Source: Marthasterias glacialis (lineage: Eukaryota; Echinodermata; Asteroidea; Forcipulatida; Asteriidae). From it: a stretch of 64,000 nt of DNA. A program made the position numbers and the translations under genes. The stretch is taken from assembly GCA_911728455.2 (NCBI GenBank), contig OU452225.1, positions 6,794,106-6,858,105 of the forward strand, in the 5' to 3' direction. How positions within the stretch are numbered: the stretch's first letter is position 1; each line of letters opens with the position of its first letter. Below the pieces are notes generated by a model. The model did not search any database, was not told where the DNA came from, and was given only the letters and a program-made list of their open reading frames with translations. Shown here in pieces: positions 47,901 through 53,290 of this stretch.

Positions 47901-48300
47901 GTAAACCCATTCTCTTTACGATAAGTGCACTGGGTTCTTTTACGTGCATTACACAACACACGGGACCAACGGCTAATGGTTAAGTGTCTTGCTCAAGGAC
48001 ACACATGTCAAGACTGGGACTCGAACCCACACTCTGATGATCAGGAACACCAGAGCTTGAGTCCAGGTGTTCTTAACTGCTTGGCCACGACAGCTCAGCC
48101 ATGACATGCCACATGGACAAGGTAGTGCGACCCACAATTTGTAAGATTCAGTCGATTTTCATTTTCTCCTTCAAAAAAAAAAAAAAATTCCTTTCTAATT
48201 GAAATTTGTTCGTCTTTCTACCATGCAGGCTCAGCACAACTGCCAGTTAAGTGAGTCAAACCACTTGAGGGTGTCTTTCTCTAAAACGCAGATGTCATAG
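1280..48300 (+). CDS. PTBP1: Polypyrimidine tract-binding protein gene, 16 visible coding exons, 5' partial
   Basis: Spliced CDS inferred by joining GT-AG exons of matching phase: 1280-1378, 16570-16710, 17401-17547, 26716-26832, 29170-29395, 30231-30289, 30789-30954, 33922-34023, 37874-38052, 39552-39585, 44199-44291, 44787-44884, 45590-45708, 46597-46671, 47473-47536, 48229-48300 (1791 nt, 596 residues plus stop). PTB binds CU-rich RNA, represses exons and shuttles between nucleus and cytoplasm. The product has the RGSDELF and KKVKR halves of the bipartite nuclear signal, RRM1 (about residues 44-120), RRM2 (about 206-285), RRM3 (about 402-478) and RRM4 (about 519-594). The RRM3-RRM4 linker ([20 protein letters not shown]) is nearly identical to vertebrate PTB as I recall it. 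Vertebrates have three paralogues and invertebrates usually one, so PTBP1 here means the family. The start codon exon is missing to the left; human PTBP1 is about 531-557 residues. Confidence 0.96.
2198..2386. mobile_element. Foldback (MITE-like) element with GGGCCCAATTTCAT termini
   Basis: The left end reads CACCAGGGCCCAATTTCATA and continues GAGCTGCTTTAAGCA. The right end is its near-exact reverse complement, ending GAAATTGGGCCCTGGTG. The arms are about 35 bp around a 120-bp centre with no coding capacity. A diverged relative starts near 33391 (CAGAGCCCAATTTCATGG). This is the architecture of a non-autonomous DNA transposon. Confidence 0.75.
3246..3795. repeat. Diverged direct repeat pair
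   Basis: About 80 bp beginning CAGTTCGGAAAAAG at 3246 is repeated near 3716 with the same start and the shared tail CCCTATTTTTT...CACATC. Function unknown; probably two pieces of one interspersed repeat. Confidence 0.5.
3959..4011. repeat. 15-bp tandem repeat (TAGTAATCCATTCTTGG)
   Basis: Three to four copies of a unit resembling GTAATCCATTCTTGG lie head to tail. It is a small minisatellite in intron sequence. Confidence 0.7.
4331..4460. repeat. Interspersed repeat with palindrome GGAGGCAATTGCCTCC
   Basis: The 16-bp perfect palindrome GGAGGCAATTGCCTCC (4340-4355) is followed by GTTGCCCCTGGTCATTGCCTT and CTTGGTGCCCTTGCC. The same palindrome occurs at 2721-2736, with relatives near 13568, 15318 and 15506. 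It is an interspersed family with no coding capacity. Confidence 0.65.
6028..6534. repeat. 15-bp minisatellite, about 34 copies
   Basis: The unit is CCCATGGCAAAAGAG with variants such as CCTGTGGCAAAAGAG and CCAAAGGCAAAAGAG. The period is a multiple of three and the unit has no stop in most frames. Long pseudo-reading frames therefore appear on both strands, for example repeated MAKEP on plus and GSFAM on minus. They have no flanking exon signals or homologous domain, so I treat this as non-coding. Confidence 0.9.
7215..7522 (-). mobile_element. tRNA-Leu-derived SINE, minus orientation
   Basis: The reverse strand shows a tRNA-like head, TGCCGCGGCCGAGCTGCC then CAGAGTGTGGGTTCAAGTCC (B box), followed by the body shared with the copies at 47816 and 55967 (AAGACACTTGACCATTATTG, then CTTATCG or CTAAGAGAAGG). 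The tail end is degraded. Confidence 0.75.
8293..8653 (-). mobile_element. MITE family A copy 1 (central GTTTTCGTCTCA hairpin)
   Basis: The ends are AGCTCAACAATGGTAAG and its complement CTTACC-type TTTACCAATGCTGAGCT. The centre holds the hairpin GTTTTCGTCTCAGTGAGACG. The element is about 360 bp with no open frame and is the reverse-orientation counterpart of 23457-23813 and 29591-29918. Confidence 0.85.
9960..9985 (+). repeat. 26-nt poly(G) run
   Basis: An uninterrupted G homopolymer of 26 nt, able in principle to form G-quadruplexes. It follows CTTAATGAC and precedes AAATAAATAA. Its exact length may not be reliable in an assembly. Confidence 0.9.
10794..10945 (+). mobile_element. SINE body fragment
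   Basis: It matches the body of the SINE at 55967 without the tRNA head: GGTCCCGCGGGTTGT, then CACATAAAAGAACC, CACTTATCGCTAAGAGAAGG and GGTTCACCCTGGTGTCTC. Confidence 0.65.
10989..11272. mobile_element. MITE family B, complete copy (TTGTTGATAA termini)
   Basis: The left arm starts TTGTTGATAATCAAACCG and continues CTGGTTTGGTATGGCTGGCCA. The right arm is its reverse complement with few mismatches, ending GTTTATCAACAA. Arms are about 40 bp and the element about 284 bp. A truncated copy lies at 45138-45345. Confidence 0.8.
12539..12728 (-). repeat. 190-bp interspersed repeat, copy 1
   Basis: It starts GGATTGGTAAAGCTG and includes TTTTGGCTCAATCTGTCGTC and GTGCACACTTTTCA, ending near TTTTGGTTGTTACAA. 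The same sequence occurs inverted at 46886-47070. It is non-coding. Confidence 0.7.
12969..13138. mobile_element. Foldback element with GAATAAAAGAGTGGTGAC arms
   Basis: Left arm GGGAATAAAAGAGTGGTGAC with TTAAACGGCTGTTTAAAACC; right arm GGTTTTAAACGGCTGTTTAAAACTG, then GTCACTACTCTTTTATTC. The arms complement each other over more than 60 bp, so the element can form one long hairpin. No coding capacity. Confidence 0.75.
14591..14755. repeat. About 80-bp tandem duplication
   Basis: ATATAAAAAAAAAATGTACAG...AAAAAATAGTGATAGCTCAG is followed by a diverged copy, ATATAAAAAAATGTACAGC...AAAAAATAGTGATGGTTCAG. It is intronic with no sign of coding. Confidence 0.65.
15330..15685. repeat. About 175-bp tandem duplication of an interspersed repeat
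   Basis: Two consecutive copies share CATTGCCTTGGTGCCCC, GGAAATGTTCCAGTAGATAT, CTCATAGAAGTGCCC, CGCCTTGCCCTTACAAGCAA and TTCAGGGAGAGTAGTC. The second copy starts near 15508. The unit is related to the repeat at 4331. Confidence 0.75.
16570..16710 (+). CDS. PTBP1: PTB visible exon 2: RRM1 first half
   Basis: 47 codons, phase 0 to 0, after a long T run and TCTGCTCAG, ending GGCCAG|GTGAGT. It starts [20 protein letters not shown] and so completes the KKVKR basic cluster. It carries the RNP2-like strand VVHIRNL, helix 1 ([19 protein letters not shown]) and strand beta 2 (VLCIKNKGQ). Human PTB has PSRVIHIRKLPIDVTEGEVI at this position. Confidence 0.97.
16711..17400 (+). other. Intron between RRM1 exons
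   Basis: 690 nt, GTGAGT to TTCTATCAG. It holds nothing recognisable apart from a diverged repeat piece around 17150-17250. It interrupts RRM1 inside the loop before RNP1. Confidence 0.7.
17401..17547 (+). CDS. PTBP1: PTB visible exon 3: RRM1 second half
   Basis: 49 codons, phase 0 to 0. It begins [20 protein letters not shown], completing RNP1 as KGQAFIEL, and continues to [19 protein letters not shown]. This matches human QAFIEM...PIYIQFSNHKELKTDSSP. The donor is CATCAG|GTAGGT. Next comes either the possible cassette at 26716 or, if that is skipped, the exon at 29170; both joins keep the frame. Confidence 0.97.
17836..18197 (+). mobile_element. tRNA-Leu(CAA)-derived SINE with (TTA)n tail
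   Basis: The head, about 17836-17920, contains GTCATGGCTGAGCGGTCTAG (A box), CTGGACTCAAGTTCTG (anticodon arm with CAA) and GTGGGTTCGAACCCC (B box). The body continues through CACGGCAGCTCGGGGCTGTA and GTAAAGCGCATTGAGACG, then CGCTATATAAGAAC and a TTA microsatellite from about 18150. Head, body and simple tail are the usual SINE layout. Confidence 0.85.
23457..23813 (+). mobile_element. MITE family A copy 2
   Basis: The ends are CAAGCTCAACATTGGTAA and TTACCAATGTTGAGCTGGGG (reverse complements). The centre contains GTTTTCGTCTCACTGAGACG, a perfect hairpin. It shares nearly all internal sequence with 29591-29918 and, reversed, with 8293-8653. An (AAAT)n tract abuts its right end. Confidence 0.88.
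23824..23905 (+). repeat. (AAAT)n microsatellite, about 20 units
   Basis: Pure AAAT repeats directly after the right end of the MITE, separated from it by a few purines. Confidence 0.95.
24190..24210 (+). repeat. 21-nt poly(G) run
   Basis: Uninterrupted G homopolymer after CTTAAGGGT, potentially G-quadruplex forming. Confidence 0.9.
24741..26715 (+). promoter_or_regulatory. CU-rich splicing-regulatory belt upstream of a possible PTB cassette exon
   Basis: The sense strand has long runs of C and T, such as CTCTTCTTTCCTCTCTCTTG near 24828, CCACCCTCTTTCTCTCTTCC near 26665 and CTGTCTTCTCAACTCCTACT just before TTGTAG|ACGGTG. UCUU and CUCUCU-type words are the known binding preference of PTB itself. 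Binding and autoregulation are inferences from base composition and position. Confidence 0.55.
26716..26832 (+). CDS. PTBP1: PTB visible exon 4: RRM1-RRM2 linker, probable cassette
   Basis: 39 codons, phase 0 to 0, after CTTCTTGTAG. It begins [17 protein letters not shown] and ends SGTLDKNA. It resembles human linker AQAALQAVNSVQSGNL, and also the start of the next exon ([15 protein letters not shown]). The only in-frame donor I see is GCC|GTGTCT, a poor match to consensus, so inclusion may be regulated or minor. Skipping leaves the frame intact. The exon could be longer or species-specific. Confidence 0.72.
26833..29169 (+). other. PTB intron, 2.3 kb
   Basis: No further exon seen. It contains a 60-bp tandem duplication (28136-28256), a 20-nt A run at 28270 and a T run at 28490. 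It ends TTGCACAG. Confidence 0.65.
28136..28256. repeat. About 62-bp direct tandem duplication
   Basis: GGTTTGAAAAGCTCTACTGT...GGAGCATTTAAAATGG then TTTTATGTTAGGA occurs twice in succession with one or two differences. Confidence 0.85.
29170..29395 (+). CDS. PTBP1: PTB visible exon 5: linker and RRM2 first half
   Basis: 226 nt, phase 0 to 1, acceptor TTGCACAG, donor AAAAACA|GTAAGT. It encodes [17 protein letters not shown], a serine-rich stretch and the RRM2 start [20 protein letters not shown] followed by [19 protein letters not shown]. Human PTB has PVLRIIVENLFYPVTLDVLH then QIFSKFGTVLKIITFTKNN. RNP1 is completed in the next exon. Confidence 0.97.
29591..29918 (+). mobile_element. MITE family A copy 3
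   Basis: The ends are GCCCCAGCTCAACACCGGTA and TTACCATTGTTGAGCTGGGA. It has the internal hairpin GTTTTCGTCTCACTGAGATG and the same internal order as the copy at 23457. It lies in the intron between RRM2 exons. Confidence 0.87.
30231..30289 (+). CDS. PTBP1: PTB visible exon 6: RRM2 RNP1 strand
   Basis: 59 nt, phase 1 to 0, between CCCGAAACAG and AAAATT|GTAAGT. With one base from the previous exon it reads [20 protein letters not shown], equivalent to human NQFQALLQYADPVSAQHAKL. Alignment to the family and both splice sites agree. Confidence 0.96.
30554..30767. mobile_element. Foldback element with AAAGGGGCTGTTCCGTCATGA arms
   Basis: The left end AAAGGGGCTGTTCCGTCATG is complemented by the right end CATGACGACACAGCCCCCTT. 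The element is about 210 bp and non-coding, and lies just upstream of the next PTB exon. Confidence 0.65.
30789..30954 (+). CDS. PTBP1: PTB visible exon 7: RRM2 end and linker
   Basis: 166 nt, phase 0 to 1, acceptor CTCTCTAG, donor GGGG|GTAAGG. It encodes [20 protein letters not shown], then [20 protein letters not shown] and [16 protein letters not shown]. Human PTB has [20 protein letters not shown] and KYNNDKSRDYTRPDLPSGD. RRM2 of PTB has an extra fifth strand in this tail. Confidence 0.97.
30955..33921 (+). other. PTB intron with a 73-bp minisatellite
   Basis: The intron starts with the minisatellite described at 30964-32330, continues with T-rich sequence, and ends TACTCAG. No exon is recognisable inside. 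Confidence 0.65.
30964..32330 (+). repeat. About 73-bp minisatellite, 12 or more copies, decaying rightward
   Basis: The unit reads roughly TCATTGGGTAAAACCTTGAG, ATAGTATGGAATCAGCGCC, AATAATGGGTACATGTAGG, TTCTACTGGGTTAAG. The array is most regular between 31130 and 31760, with insertions of CCGTGGTTTCGTAAACAG in two units. Past 31900 only the GGATGGGTAC core is recognisable. Confidence 0.88.
33922..34023 (+). CDS. PTBP1: PTB visible exon 8: RRM2-RRM3 linker, symmetric exon
   Basis: 102 nt, phase 1 to 1, acceptor ATACTCAG, donor GCAG|GTATTA. It encodes [20 protein letters not shown] then [15 protein letters not shown], a low-complexity Ser/Ala/Pro linker. It corresponds in position to the alternatively spliced linker exon of mammalian PTBP1. 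Because it is symmetric it can be skipped without a frame change. Inclusion is supported by its fit between the phase-1 neighbours. Confidence 0.88.
34024..37873 (+). other. PTB intron, 3.8 kb
   Basis: No exon seen. It contains a MITE (34336-34440), a CTCF-like site (36644-36658), copies of GTGGCTGTAGCCATAG near 36478-36545, and T-rich sequence before the acceptor CATGGTCAG. Confidence 0.6.
34336..34440. mobile_element. MITE family C copy 1 (TGGATTTCACAAA termini)
   Basis: Left end TGGATTTTACAAAACTAATC and right end GCGCTTTGTGAAATCCA. The centre has several inverted TTAGGACTAGTCCT-type words. A second copy lies at 46365-46471. About 105 bp, non-coding. Confidence 0.75.
37874..38052 (+). CDS. 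PTBP1: PTB visible exon 9: Ala/Met linker and RRM3 RNP2
   Basis: 179 nt, phase 1 to 0, acceptor CATGGTCAG, donor ACTGAA|GTAAGT. It encodes [16 protein letters not shown], six alanines, a Met/Gln-rich stretch ([13 protein letters not shown]) and [12 protein letters not shown]. The last part is the RNP2 strand of RRM3 (human [12 protein letters not shown]). Human PTB also has a polyalanine tract just before RRM3. Confidence 0.96.
38053..39551 (+). other. Intron upstream of the 34-nt exon
   Basis: 1.5 kb with no other exon recognised. The last 100 nt (about 39450-39551) are dominated by C and T, including CTCTTTCTCCATCTCTCCTC and TTCTGCCTCC, and end GTCGCATAG. Confidence 0.65.
39445..39551 (+). 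promoter_or_regulatory. CU-rich segment before the 34-nt exon
   Basis: A T run then CTCTTTCTCCATCTCTCCTC, TTTCTGCCTCC and later CCTCTCGCCTTCTACACG, up to TCGCATAG. It is rich in UCUU/CUCUCU words of the kind PTB binds. A CU-rich repression element around the homologous exon is known in vertebrate PTB genes; its function here is inferred. Confidence 0.6.
39552..39585 (+). CDS. PTBP1: PTB visible exon 10: 34-nt RRM3 exon, predicted autoregulatory
   Basis: 34 nt, phase 0 to 1, between GTCGCATAG and TTTG|GTATGC. It encodes [11 protein letters not shown] plus the first base of Gly, matching human RVTPQSLFILFG, helix 1 of RRM3. Mammalian PTB genes have a 34-nt exon at this position (as I recall, PTBP1 exon 11 and PTBP2 exon 10) whose skipping is promoted by PTB and triggers decay. 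Here, skipping joins ACTGAA to GGGTATATGGTGACGTGA, giving a stop at 44214-44216, 75 nt or more before the next exon junction. Length, phase and flanks are all conserved. Confidence 0.93.
40472..40737. mobile_element. MITE family D copy 1 (AGACCGATCCATTAAGCC termini)
   Basis: Left end AGACCGATCCATTAAGCCCT and right end GGCTTAATGGATCGGTCT are perfect inverted repeats of about 17 bp. About 266 bp, no coding capacity. A shorter copy with the same ends lies in PARS2 intron 2 (63395-63504). Confidence 0.88.
41161..41679. repeat. 12-bp minisatellite, about 43 copies
   Basis: The unit is AGAGCCTAAGCC or AGAGCCTAAGTC, with the two variants often alternating as a 24-bp higher-order unit. The plus frame reads (EPKP/EPKS)n and the minus frame (GSGLGSDL)n only because the period is divisible by three. 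It lies in an intron and has no exon signals, so I treat it as non-coding. Confidence 0.92.
44199..44291 (+). CDS. PTBP1: PTB visible exon 11: RRM3 core
   Basis: 93 nt, phase 1 to 1, acceptor TTATTTCAG, donor GACAG|GTAGGG. With the preceding G it encodes [20 protein letters not shown] then [11 protein letters not shown], including RNP1 DNALIQM. Human PTB has GVYGDVQRVKILFNKKENAL then VQMADGNQAQL. The 3' half of the exon is duplicated in the following intron. Confidence 0.97.
44240..44601 (+). repeat. Tandem triplication of exon end, donor and intron start
   Basis: The segment from AAGCGAGACAATGCCCTG in the exon, through CAGGCTCAGACAGGTAGGG, to the C-rich intron repeats at 44390 (about 150 bp later) and again, partly, at 44549. 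Copy 2 keeps GGCTCAGACAGGGTAGGG; copy 3 stops after CAAGCTCAGTGTC. The copies lack upstream acceptors, so they look like pseudo-exon debris from local duplication. Reading through the true donor meets a stop at 44393-44395. Confidence 0.85.
44787..44884 (+). CDS. PTBP1: PTB visible exon 12: RRM3 end
   Basis: 98 nt, phase 1 to 0, acceptor TTGTTGTAG, donor CAACCG|GTGAGA. It reads [20 protein letters not shown] then [13 protein letters not shown], matching human AMSHLNGHKLHGKPIRITLS then KHQNVQLPREGQE. Confidence 0.96.
44937..45025 (+). repeat. 31-bp tandem repeat, three copies
   Basis: GTCCTTTTGATTTGTC then AAGATTTGTGTAT is repeated three times with single-base changes. Confidence 0.9.
45138..45345. 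mobile_element. MITE family B, truncated copy
   Basis: The left end TTGTTGATAAACAAACTGCG continues CTGGTTGGCATGGATGGCC, matching the terminus at 10989. Internal CATTATTGGTTGGTCTGTTT also matches, in the other orientation. The right terminus is missing. Confidence 0.72.
45590..45708 (+). CDS. PTBP1: PTB visible exon 13: RRM3-RRM4 linker and RRM4 RNP2
   Basis: 119 nt, phase 0 to 2, acceptor TTATTTCAG, donor ATTCC|GTAAGT. It encodes [20 protein letters not shown] then [20 protein letters not shown], almost identical to human [19 protein letters not shown] then [20 protein letters not shown]. In human PTB this short linker packs RRM3 against RRM4, which explains the strong conservation. Confidence 0.98.
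45870..46030 (-). mobile_element. SINE 5' portion, minus orientation
   Basis: The forward strand shows CTTGCTCAAGGACACAAGTG, GGAATTTGAACCCACATTCTG (inverted B box) and AACTTAAGTTCGGCTGACTAGACC, matching the SINEs at 47816 and 55967. The rest of the body is missing. Confidence 0.65.
46365..46471. mobile_element. MITE family C copy 2
   Basis: Left end TGGATATCACAAAGGACTAG and right end CTAGTTTTGTGAAATCCA, with inverted internal TCCTAAC/GTTAGGA words. Counterpart of 34336-34440. Confidence 0.75.
46597..46671 (+). CDS. PTBP1: PTB visible exon 14: RRM4 helix 1
   Basis: 75 nt, phase 2 to 2, acceptor TTATACAG, donor TTCCC|GTGAGT. It encodes [16 protein letters not shown] then TVVSFKFFP. Human PTB has PSVSEEDLKVLFSSNGGVVK then GFKFFQ. 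Being symmetric it could be skipped in frame, but that would destroy RRM4. Confidence 0.95.
46886..47070 (+). repeat. 190-bp interspersed repeat, copy 2
   Basis: Inverted relative of 12539-12728: it starts TTTTGGTTGTAACAATC and includes AAAGTGTGCACG, CGACGGATTGAGCCCAAAT and CACTGCACAGCTTTACCAAT. Confidence 0.7.
47090..47416 (+). mobile_element. Possible LINE 3' tail with (TTA)n
   Basis: The AT-rich segment ends TAAAAGGCGCAACATAAAAT then a TTA microsatellite. A 'gcgc ... ATTATT' end of this kind is typical of non-LTR retroposon or SINE tails, as at 18197 and 56390. No reverse transcriptase sequence is visible, so the call is weak. Confidence 0.35.
47473..47536 (+). CDS. PTBP1: PTB visible exon 15: RRM4 RNP1
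   Basis: 64 nt, phase 2 to 0, acceptor ATTACAG, donor CTCATC|GTAAGT. It encodes [20 protein letters not shown] then I, matching human KDRKMALIQMGSVEEAVQAL then I. RNP1 is RRMALIQM. Confidence 0.97.
47816..48110 (-). mobile_element. tRNA-Leu(CAA)-derived SINE, minus orientation
   Basis: The reverse strand reads GTCATGGCTGAGCTGTCGTG, CCTGGACTCAAGCTCTGG (CAA anticodon arm), AGTGTGGGTTCGAGTCCC (B box), AAGACACTTAACCATTAGCC and GCACTTATCGTAAAGAGAAT. It inserted about 120 bp before the last PTB exon. Confidence 0.85.
48229..48300 (+). CDS. PTBP1: PTB visible exon 16: C terminus and stop
   Basis: 72 nt in phase 0 after TACCATGCAG. It encodes [20 protein letters not shown] then QMS and TAG at 48298-48300. 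Human PTB ends [20 protein letters not shown] then TI, so the C terminus is complete and two or three residues longer. Confidence 0.98.
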   Translation, partial: AQHNCQLSESNHLRVSFSKTQMS

Positions 48301-48764
48301 AAATCCACCCCTGCTTACCAAATGGAATATACTCCCGGACAGTGATAAGATATAAGGACTTCTCCGTTCGCACTTTAGAAATAGGTATGGTGAACTAAGA
48401 GGACTGAAAAGATTCTTTTGGTGCTCTATACCCCTACAGTGTGAATGGAGCAGACCCTTAATTCAAATGGATTTGTATTATATTGAGATTCTACGGGGTT
48501 AACCATGATTGGTAGAGGGGGTTTTTAAGTCAAGGGACGATAAAATTTTCCATCATTTTCCTTCTCCGACTCATTTTACAAGGAGCCAACTGTGTAACCA
48601 TGGAAACACAAAGTGCGTTCTTTCTGCACATTTTGTGCTCCTTTAGGGTCTCAGGACCAAAAAAAAAAAAAAAGAAAAAACCCCAGAAAGTTCAGTTGAA
48701 CTGAAAGGAATTTGAGAGAATTATAAGTAATTGTAACTGATGTACAAATTGTATTCTTGGTTTT

Positions 48765-48770
48765 AATAAA
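48765..48770 (+). terminator. Candidate proximal polyadenylation signal
   Basis: AATAAA in TTTTAATAAACC, 465 nt after the PTB stop, followed within 30 nt by GCTGTCAGGTGTATTATTTTTT, a GT/T-rich context. Usage cannot be told from sequence. Confidence 0.4.
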
Positions 48771-51700
48771 CCAGGACAGAGCTGTCAGGTGTATTATTTT
48801 TTTAATACCAAGATTTATTAAAAAATAAAACAAGGGACTTTTTTTTGTGCACGCTTTGATGCTATTTTAACTTGTTAACTGTAAGACTTTTGTGGATCAA
48901 GATATCTTATCATTTTTGTTGTTGGTGTTCGTGAAGGAAAAGAGTAGATAATGCAATCATTTCATTTCAAGACAAACATGTTTACGTTTTGATTTTATAA
49001 ACGATGCAAAAAACGATTGTCTCTTTCGTAACTTTTTTTCTTTAGTCATGCAGAAATTTAAAGGTTAGTGCTGGAACAATCGATTTCTTACAAAAAAACA
49101 AAACAAAACTGGCTTTCATCTTATTGTTCTTGGTCCATGCACAGTGTAGAGCTTTGTTAAAAAAAATGTTAAGAAAAGAAATGTTTGAATTATCTGCTCC
49201 TTTTGGGTATTGTCTGGAAGTATTTTTATTTTTCATTATAAATCTCTAGATTAGTTATCAGAATCTCTGAAATTGTAATATTTCATCGGGATTTTGTCTT
49301 TTGTTTTGCTGTGGTGACAGGTTTTGGTGCATGTTTTGACAAATTTATTATTATGTTTTTTTTTTTCCTCCAATCTTGAGAATGCAGTTGTAACAAATAA
49401 CTTTATCACAGAATAACTTTTCTTCGGTTTTTCAATTTTTAATATAAAGAATAATATTTTACATGGTATATGAGTGATCACTGATTATTTAAAAAGATTA
49501 CTTGGATTGTGTTTGTCTACTATTAGGTGGTAGTCTTAGATATATCAACTAACGAAACAAATACTTCACTGCTTTTAATTTCAAATTTCTAGGTCCAAAT
49601 ATTGTTTGCAGACCTATTGAATTTAGACTTCTCTAACATTTATAACAAGTTGTCCCAGTTTTATTCACAAATTAAAAAAAAAAAAAAACTTTATGGATTT
49701 TGGACATCCGCTGTTTCAAGTGGATGAATTTATTTAAGAATGTGCATTTTTGGCAATAATTCGTAGATTTGTTAAAATGATAATTATTATATTGTTAATT
49801 ATAAATGACAGAGAGAACGGTCATTTGTATATACTGAGAATAGAGCAAAGAGCAGATGGGGTCTTTTTTTTCGGAGACAAGACTAAAACCTTGATTGGGG
49901 GGCTACGTTTATTTTTCCTGTTTGTATTACTGCAATTAGACAATCCATCCACTGCAGGTTCTCAAAATATATTTTTGACAAATTACATAAAAACCCATCC
50001 CATTTATGAGACAAAAGTCAATCTTAAATGTCACAGAATCGTAGATTTTGATCTACATATGATGATTTAACTGCGTAGAGGTTGTTTTGGGGTCACTAAT
50101 TTAACAATTGAAAGGAGTTTCTGGGCTTTTTTTTTTTTTTTTTTTTTTAAGCCAAGGTAATTTCTGAGGCTTAAAAAGAAAAAACGCAAAACATCAAAGC
50201 CGCTATCCTCAAGAAAATGAATGCTAGCTTCTTTTGTTTGTTTATAAATAAGTTTGTGAGGTGCAATTTGTAAAGTAAAAGAAACAACAAGCTGAAAAAC
50301 GTGTGGGAAAAATGCGTTTACTCAAGAACCAGCCGAAAATAGTCAGTACTGTGTTTTGACATTGTTAAAATCACTAACTAAAAAGAAAATGGAAATCAAG
50401 TTTCTTTACATTTTTTTTTCTCCTTTTTTCCTTTTAATTTATATTTGCTTTTTTTCCCAAAGTAAACGGGAAACAAAAACGTTTTCTTTTGTTGCCATTT
50501 CCCCCGAAATTGTACAACTTGTACGTATATATAAATTTTCTAAAAACATGAAAAGTTTGATCTTTCAACATCCTGTTAAATTCATGAAATAGTTGCAGGG
50601 TCATTTGTTTCTTTTTGTTTGGGTTTTTGGTTTGCATTGCTTTGATTTCAACAGTTTGTTTTTTTAAGGTTTTTTTAAAACCAGTTTGGGATGCTTTGTT
50701 AAAGAAGATGAGAGAAAAAATATAAGATTTTTGAGGCTTGCATATATATTTTGGTACCAGTCGTGTAATGTTTAATCCATATCTTGTAGATTGAAAAACA
50801 GTGTAAGATTTTTTCATCAGAGTATAAAAACTCAGATTTTGTAGATACAGACAAGATAGTTCATTGTTGGGACGTATAGTTGCATGTTGTTGGTTTTTTT
50901 TCCCGTTCGTTTTTGTTTTTTAATAGTATTAATGACGTTAACTGCCTGAAATTGGAATTGGCTCCACGTTAAATCGGAAGTGGAGCTTTTTTAATCTGTA
51001 CTCACCAACCATCCTAAAGTTGTATGCAATATTGCCAGTATTAAATTGAATAGTGCATATTATTTCCTCCAACGTGTTTTTTTTTTTAAAAAGAAAATCT
51101 TGTATATAAGGAAAGACAAATTCAAAACAAGTGGAGGACAATGTTTGATTTTCGCTGCTTATATCTAAGCCAAGGTCTCTTAGGGTGGTTGGTTGATACG
51201 TTTTTATTCTGATATCAATTTTTCAAAACCAGAGACAGACTCCAGTTTCGTATTTTGGTTTGGAGGGTCAGTAATACAACCCTGGTTGTTTAATGGCAGT
51301 GTGATATGCAAAGTTGGAAACGCAATTTTGACTGTTGCCTAGTGCCAAGGAGGTCGTAACCACGGTGATGACCCAGGTCCAGGTGGAATCCACGAACCAA
51401 AATATGTAACTTGCCTGATTGTGAACTATTGATAAACATTCCACTTTTGGACCAGAACTTTGGAGATCATTCCAGAAAGAAGGCTGAAAAAAAAATAATA
51501 ATAATTATAAAAAAAAAGAATAATAATAATAATAAAAACTGTGTGCCTTAAACACTGCTTTGTAGTTTTTTTTTTTCCCAACACTCTTTCACACAGCCTT
51601 TCTAATTCTCTTTACATATCAACAGCCTTACGTCCATGTTATTTCCCGCAATTCTCTACGGCTTTTTGTCATATCTTAACTGTTGTTCATCCCTATCTTA

Positions 51701-51931
51701 GTGTACAGGTATTTCTAGCGTTTTTTTCTCCCTCTCTGTTGTTTCTCTATCGTTCTGTATCATACTTTTCTGCTCTTTGCTCTATTACTAGTTGGGAGTG
51801 AATGCACCAGCAGCTGTACATCCAACATTTCGTTTCCAGGATAAACCACATCTCCTGCTTGAGATTTGTTGGGGAAAAATCTGAGATGGATTGAATTACC
51901 CCGTATTCTGCTGGTGGATATCACCATGTAC

Positions 51932-51978
51932 ATGCTCTGACCTTTTGATCTATGACCTTTTGATCTATGACCTTTTCC
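51932..51978 (+). repeat. 18-bp tandem repeat (GACCTTTTGATCTATGAC)
   Basis: Two full copies and part of a third of GACCTTTTGATCTATGAC within the probable PTB 3' UTR. Confidence 0.8.
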
Positions 51979-53290
51979 CGACCTCCGTTGTATTTTGGTG
52001 TTTATCTCTCTGCAAATGTGTTTTCTGCCCTTAAATTTTTCTGAGTGACTTCTGTTTTGAGATCCCTGTTGCTTTATAAACTAACAGTCAGTCATGCCTT
52101 TTTATCCTGCCCCCTTTTCGACACAACCCCCTCCACCCCCCATCCCACAGCCAACCCCAAAACTTGTTTGTTTAAAATACAGCATGAGAAAGTTCATAAC
52201 AGAGGCTGTCGTTAGCCTCAAGTTTTAAACTCAACATATGCTGCTGAGGCTAACACGGATGTTTCCATCGGCTTATTATGTTACGTCTCATCAAAATAAC
52301 TGACCAATTTTAAAGTAATTTACTCTTCAAATTGTCCATTGTATTTCCTTTTTTGTTTGATTGTTCCGACCATAAATGATTAACTGTGCTGTGAATTATT
52401 GTGACCATACTAAATGAATTTGAAGTGATGATACATTCCCCATGAAAAACGAAAAAAATGTTGGGTGTTGCAGAAATCTGATTTATTTGCGTTAGTGTGG
52501 GATTCGTTGTGTGATCCATTTGCCTATGATTTGCATGCTTGAATTGTAAATTGCTCATTTTTCTATAATCAATTTTTGTAAGAGCTTTTCTTGTTACTCA
52601 GCGGACTTTAACTTTTAGTTGTCACCATCTTAACCCATCTGAATGTGTCGTGTCTCCCGATTGCCCGTCTTGTTGCAGGAGAAATTTCATTCAATTTCTC
52701 TCCGAGAAATAAAATTTCATGAAGGTCGGTCCCTGTGATGTATTGCAGTGTTGGATCCGGGGAGCTGCAGGCCCCCCCCCCCCCCAACTCTTTGGAACCA
52801 CCCACCCCTCCTTCATTTCATGCTTTGGTTCAATCTATTCACACATCCCCCCCCCCCCCCAGCTGTTCTGTACAAACTGTCCATTCACCACCATCCCTCC
52901 CCTCAATTCTCCATGAAAAAAAAAGTGAAATACCTTTTGTTTTATCTGGCCAACCGTAAGGTTCAAGGCTGACAGCTATTCTTTGGCCAATCCGTGTTAA
53001 ACGACCATGTTAATATTTGCATGCCTTGTAACATTATTACTCCGTTCTAGATGTGTTATAGCTTTTTACAGCTTTTCATGTGATTTCTACATGGTTTTTT
53101 CCTTACTCTATACAGGCTGTTGATTATGAAACTGTCTCTCTGTAATATATTATCATTCTTTATACTCGGTAGTCTTTAGCTTATAATGACCTGTTGATTA
53201 ATAACCGACAGGGGGAGAAACAAAAATGTGCCAAGATCTGGTTTTTCGGTTTTTGGTTTTCATTGTGGAGGATGACCACTTGGCACATTT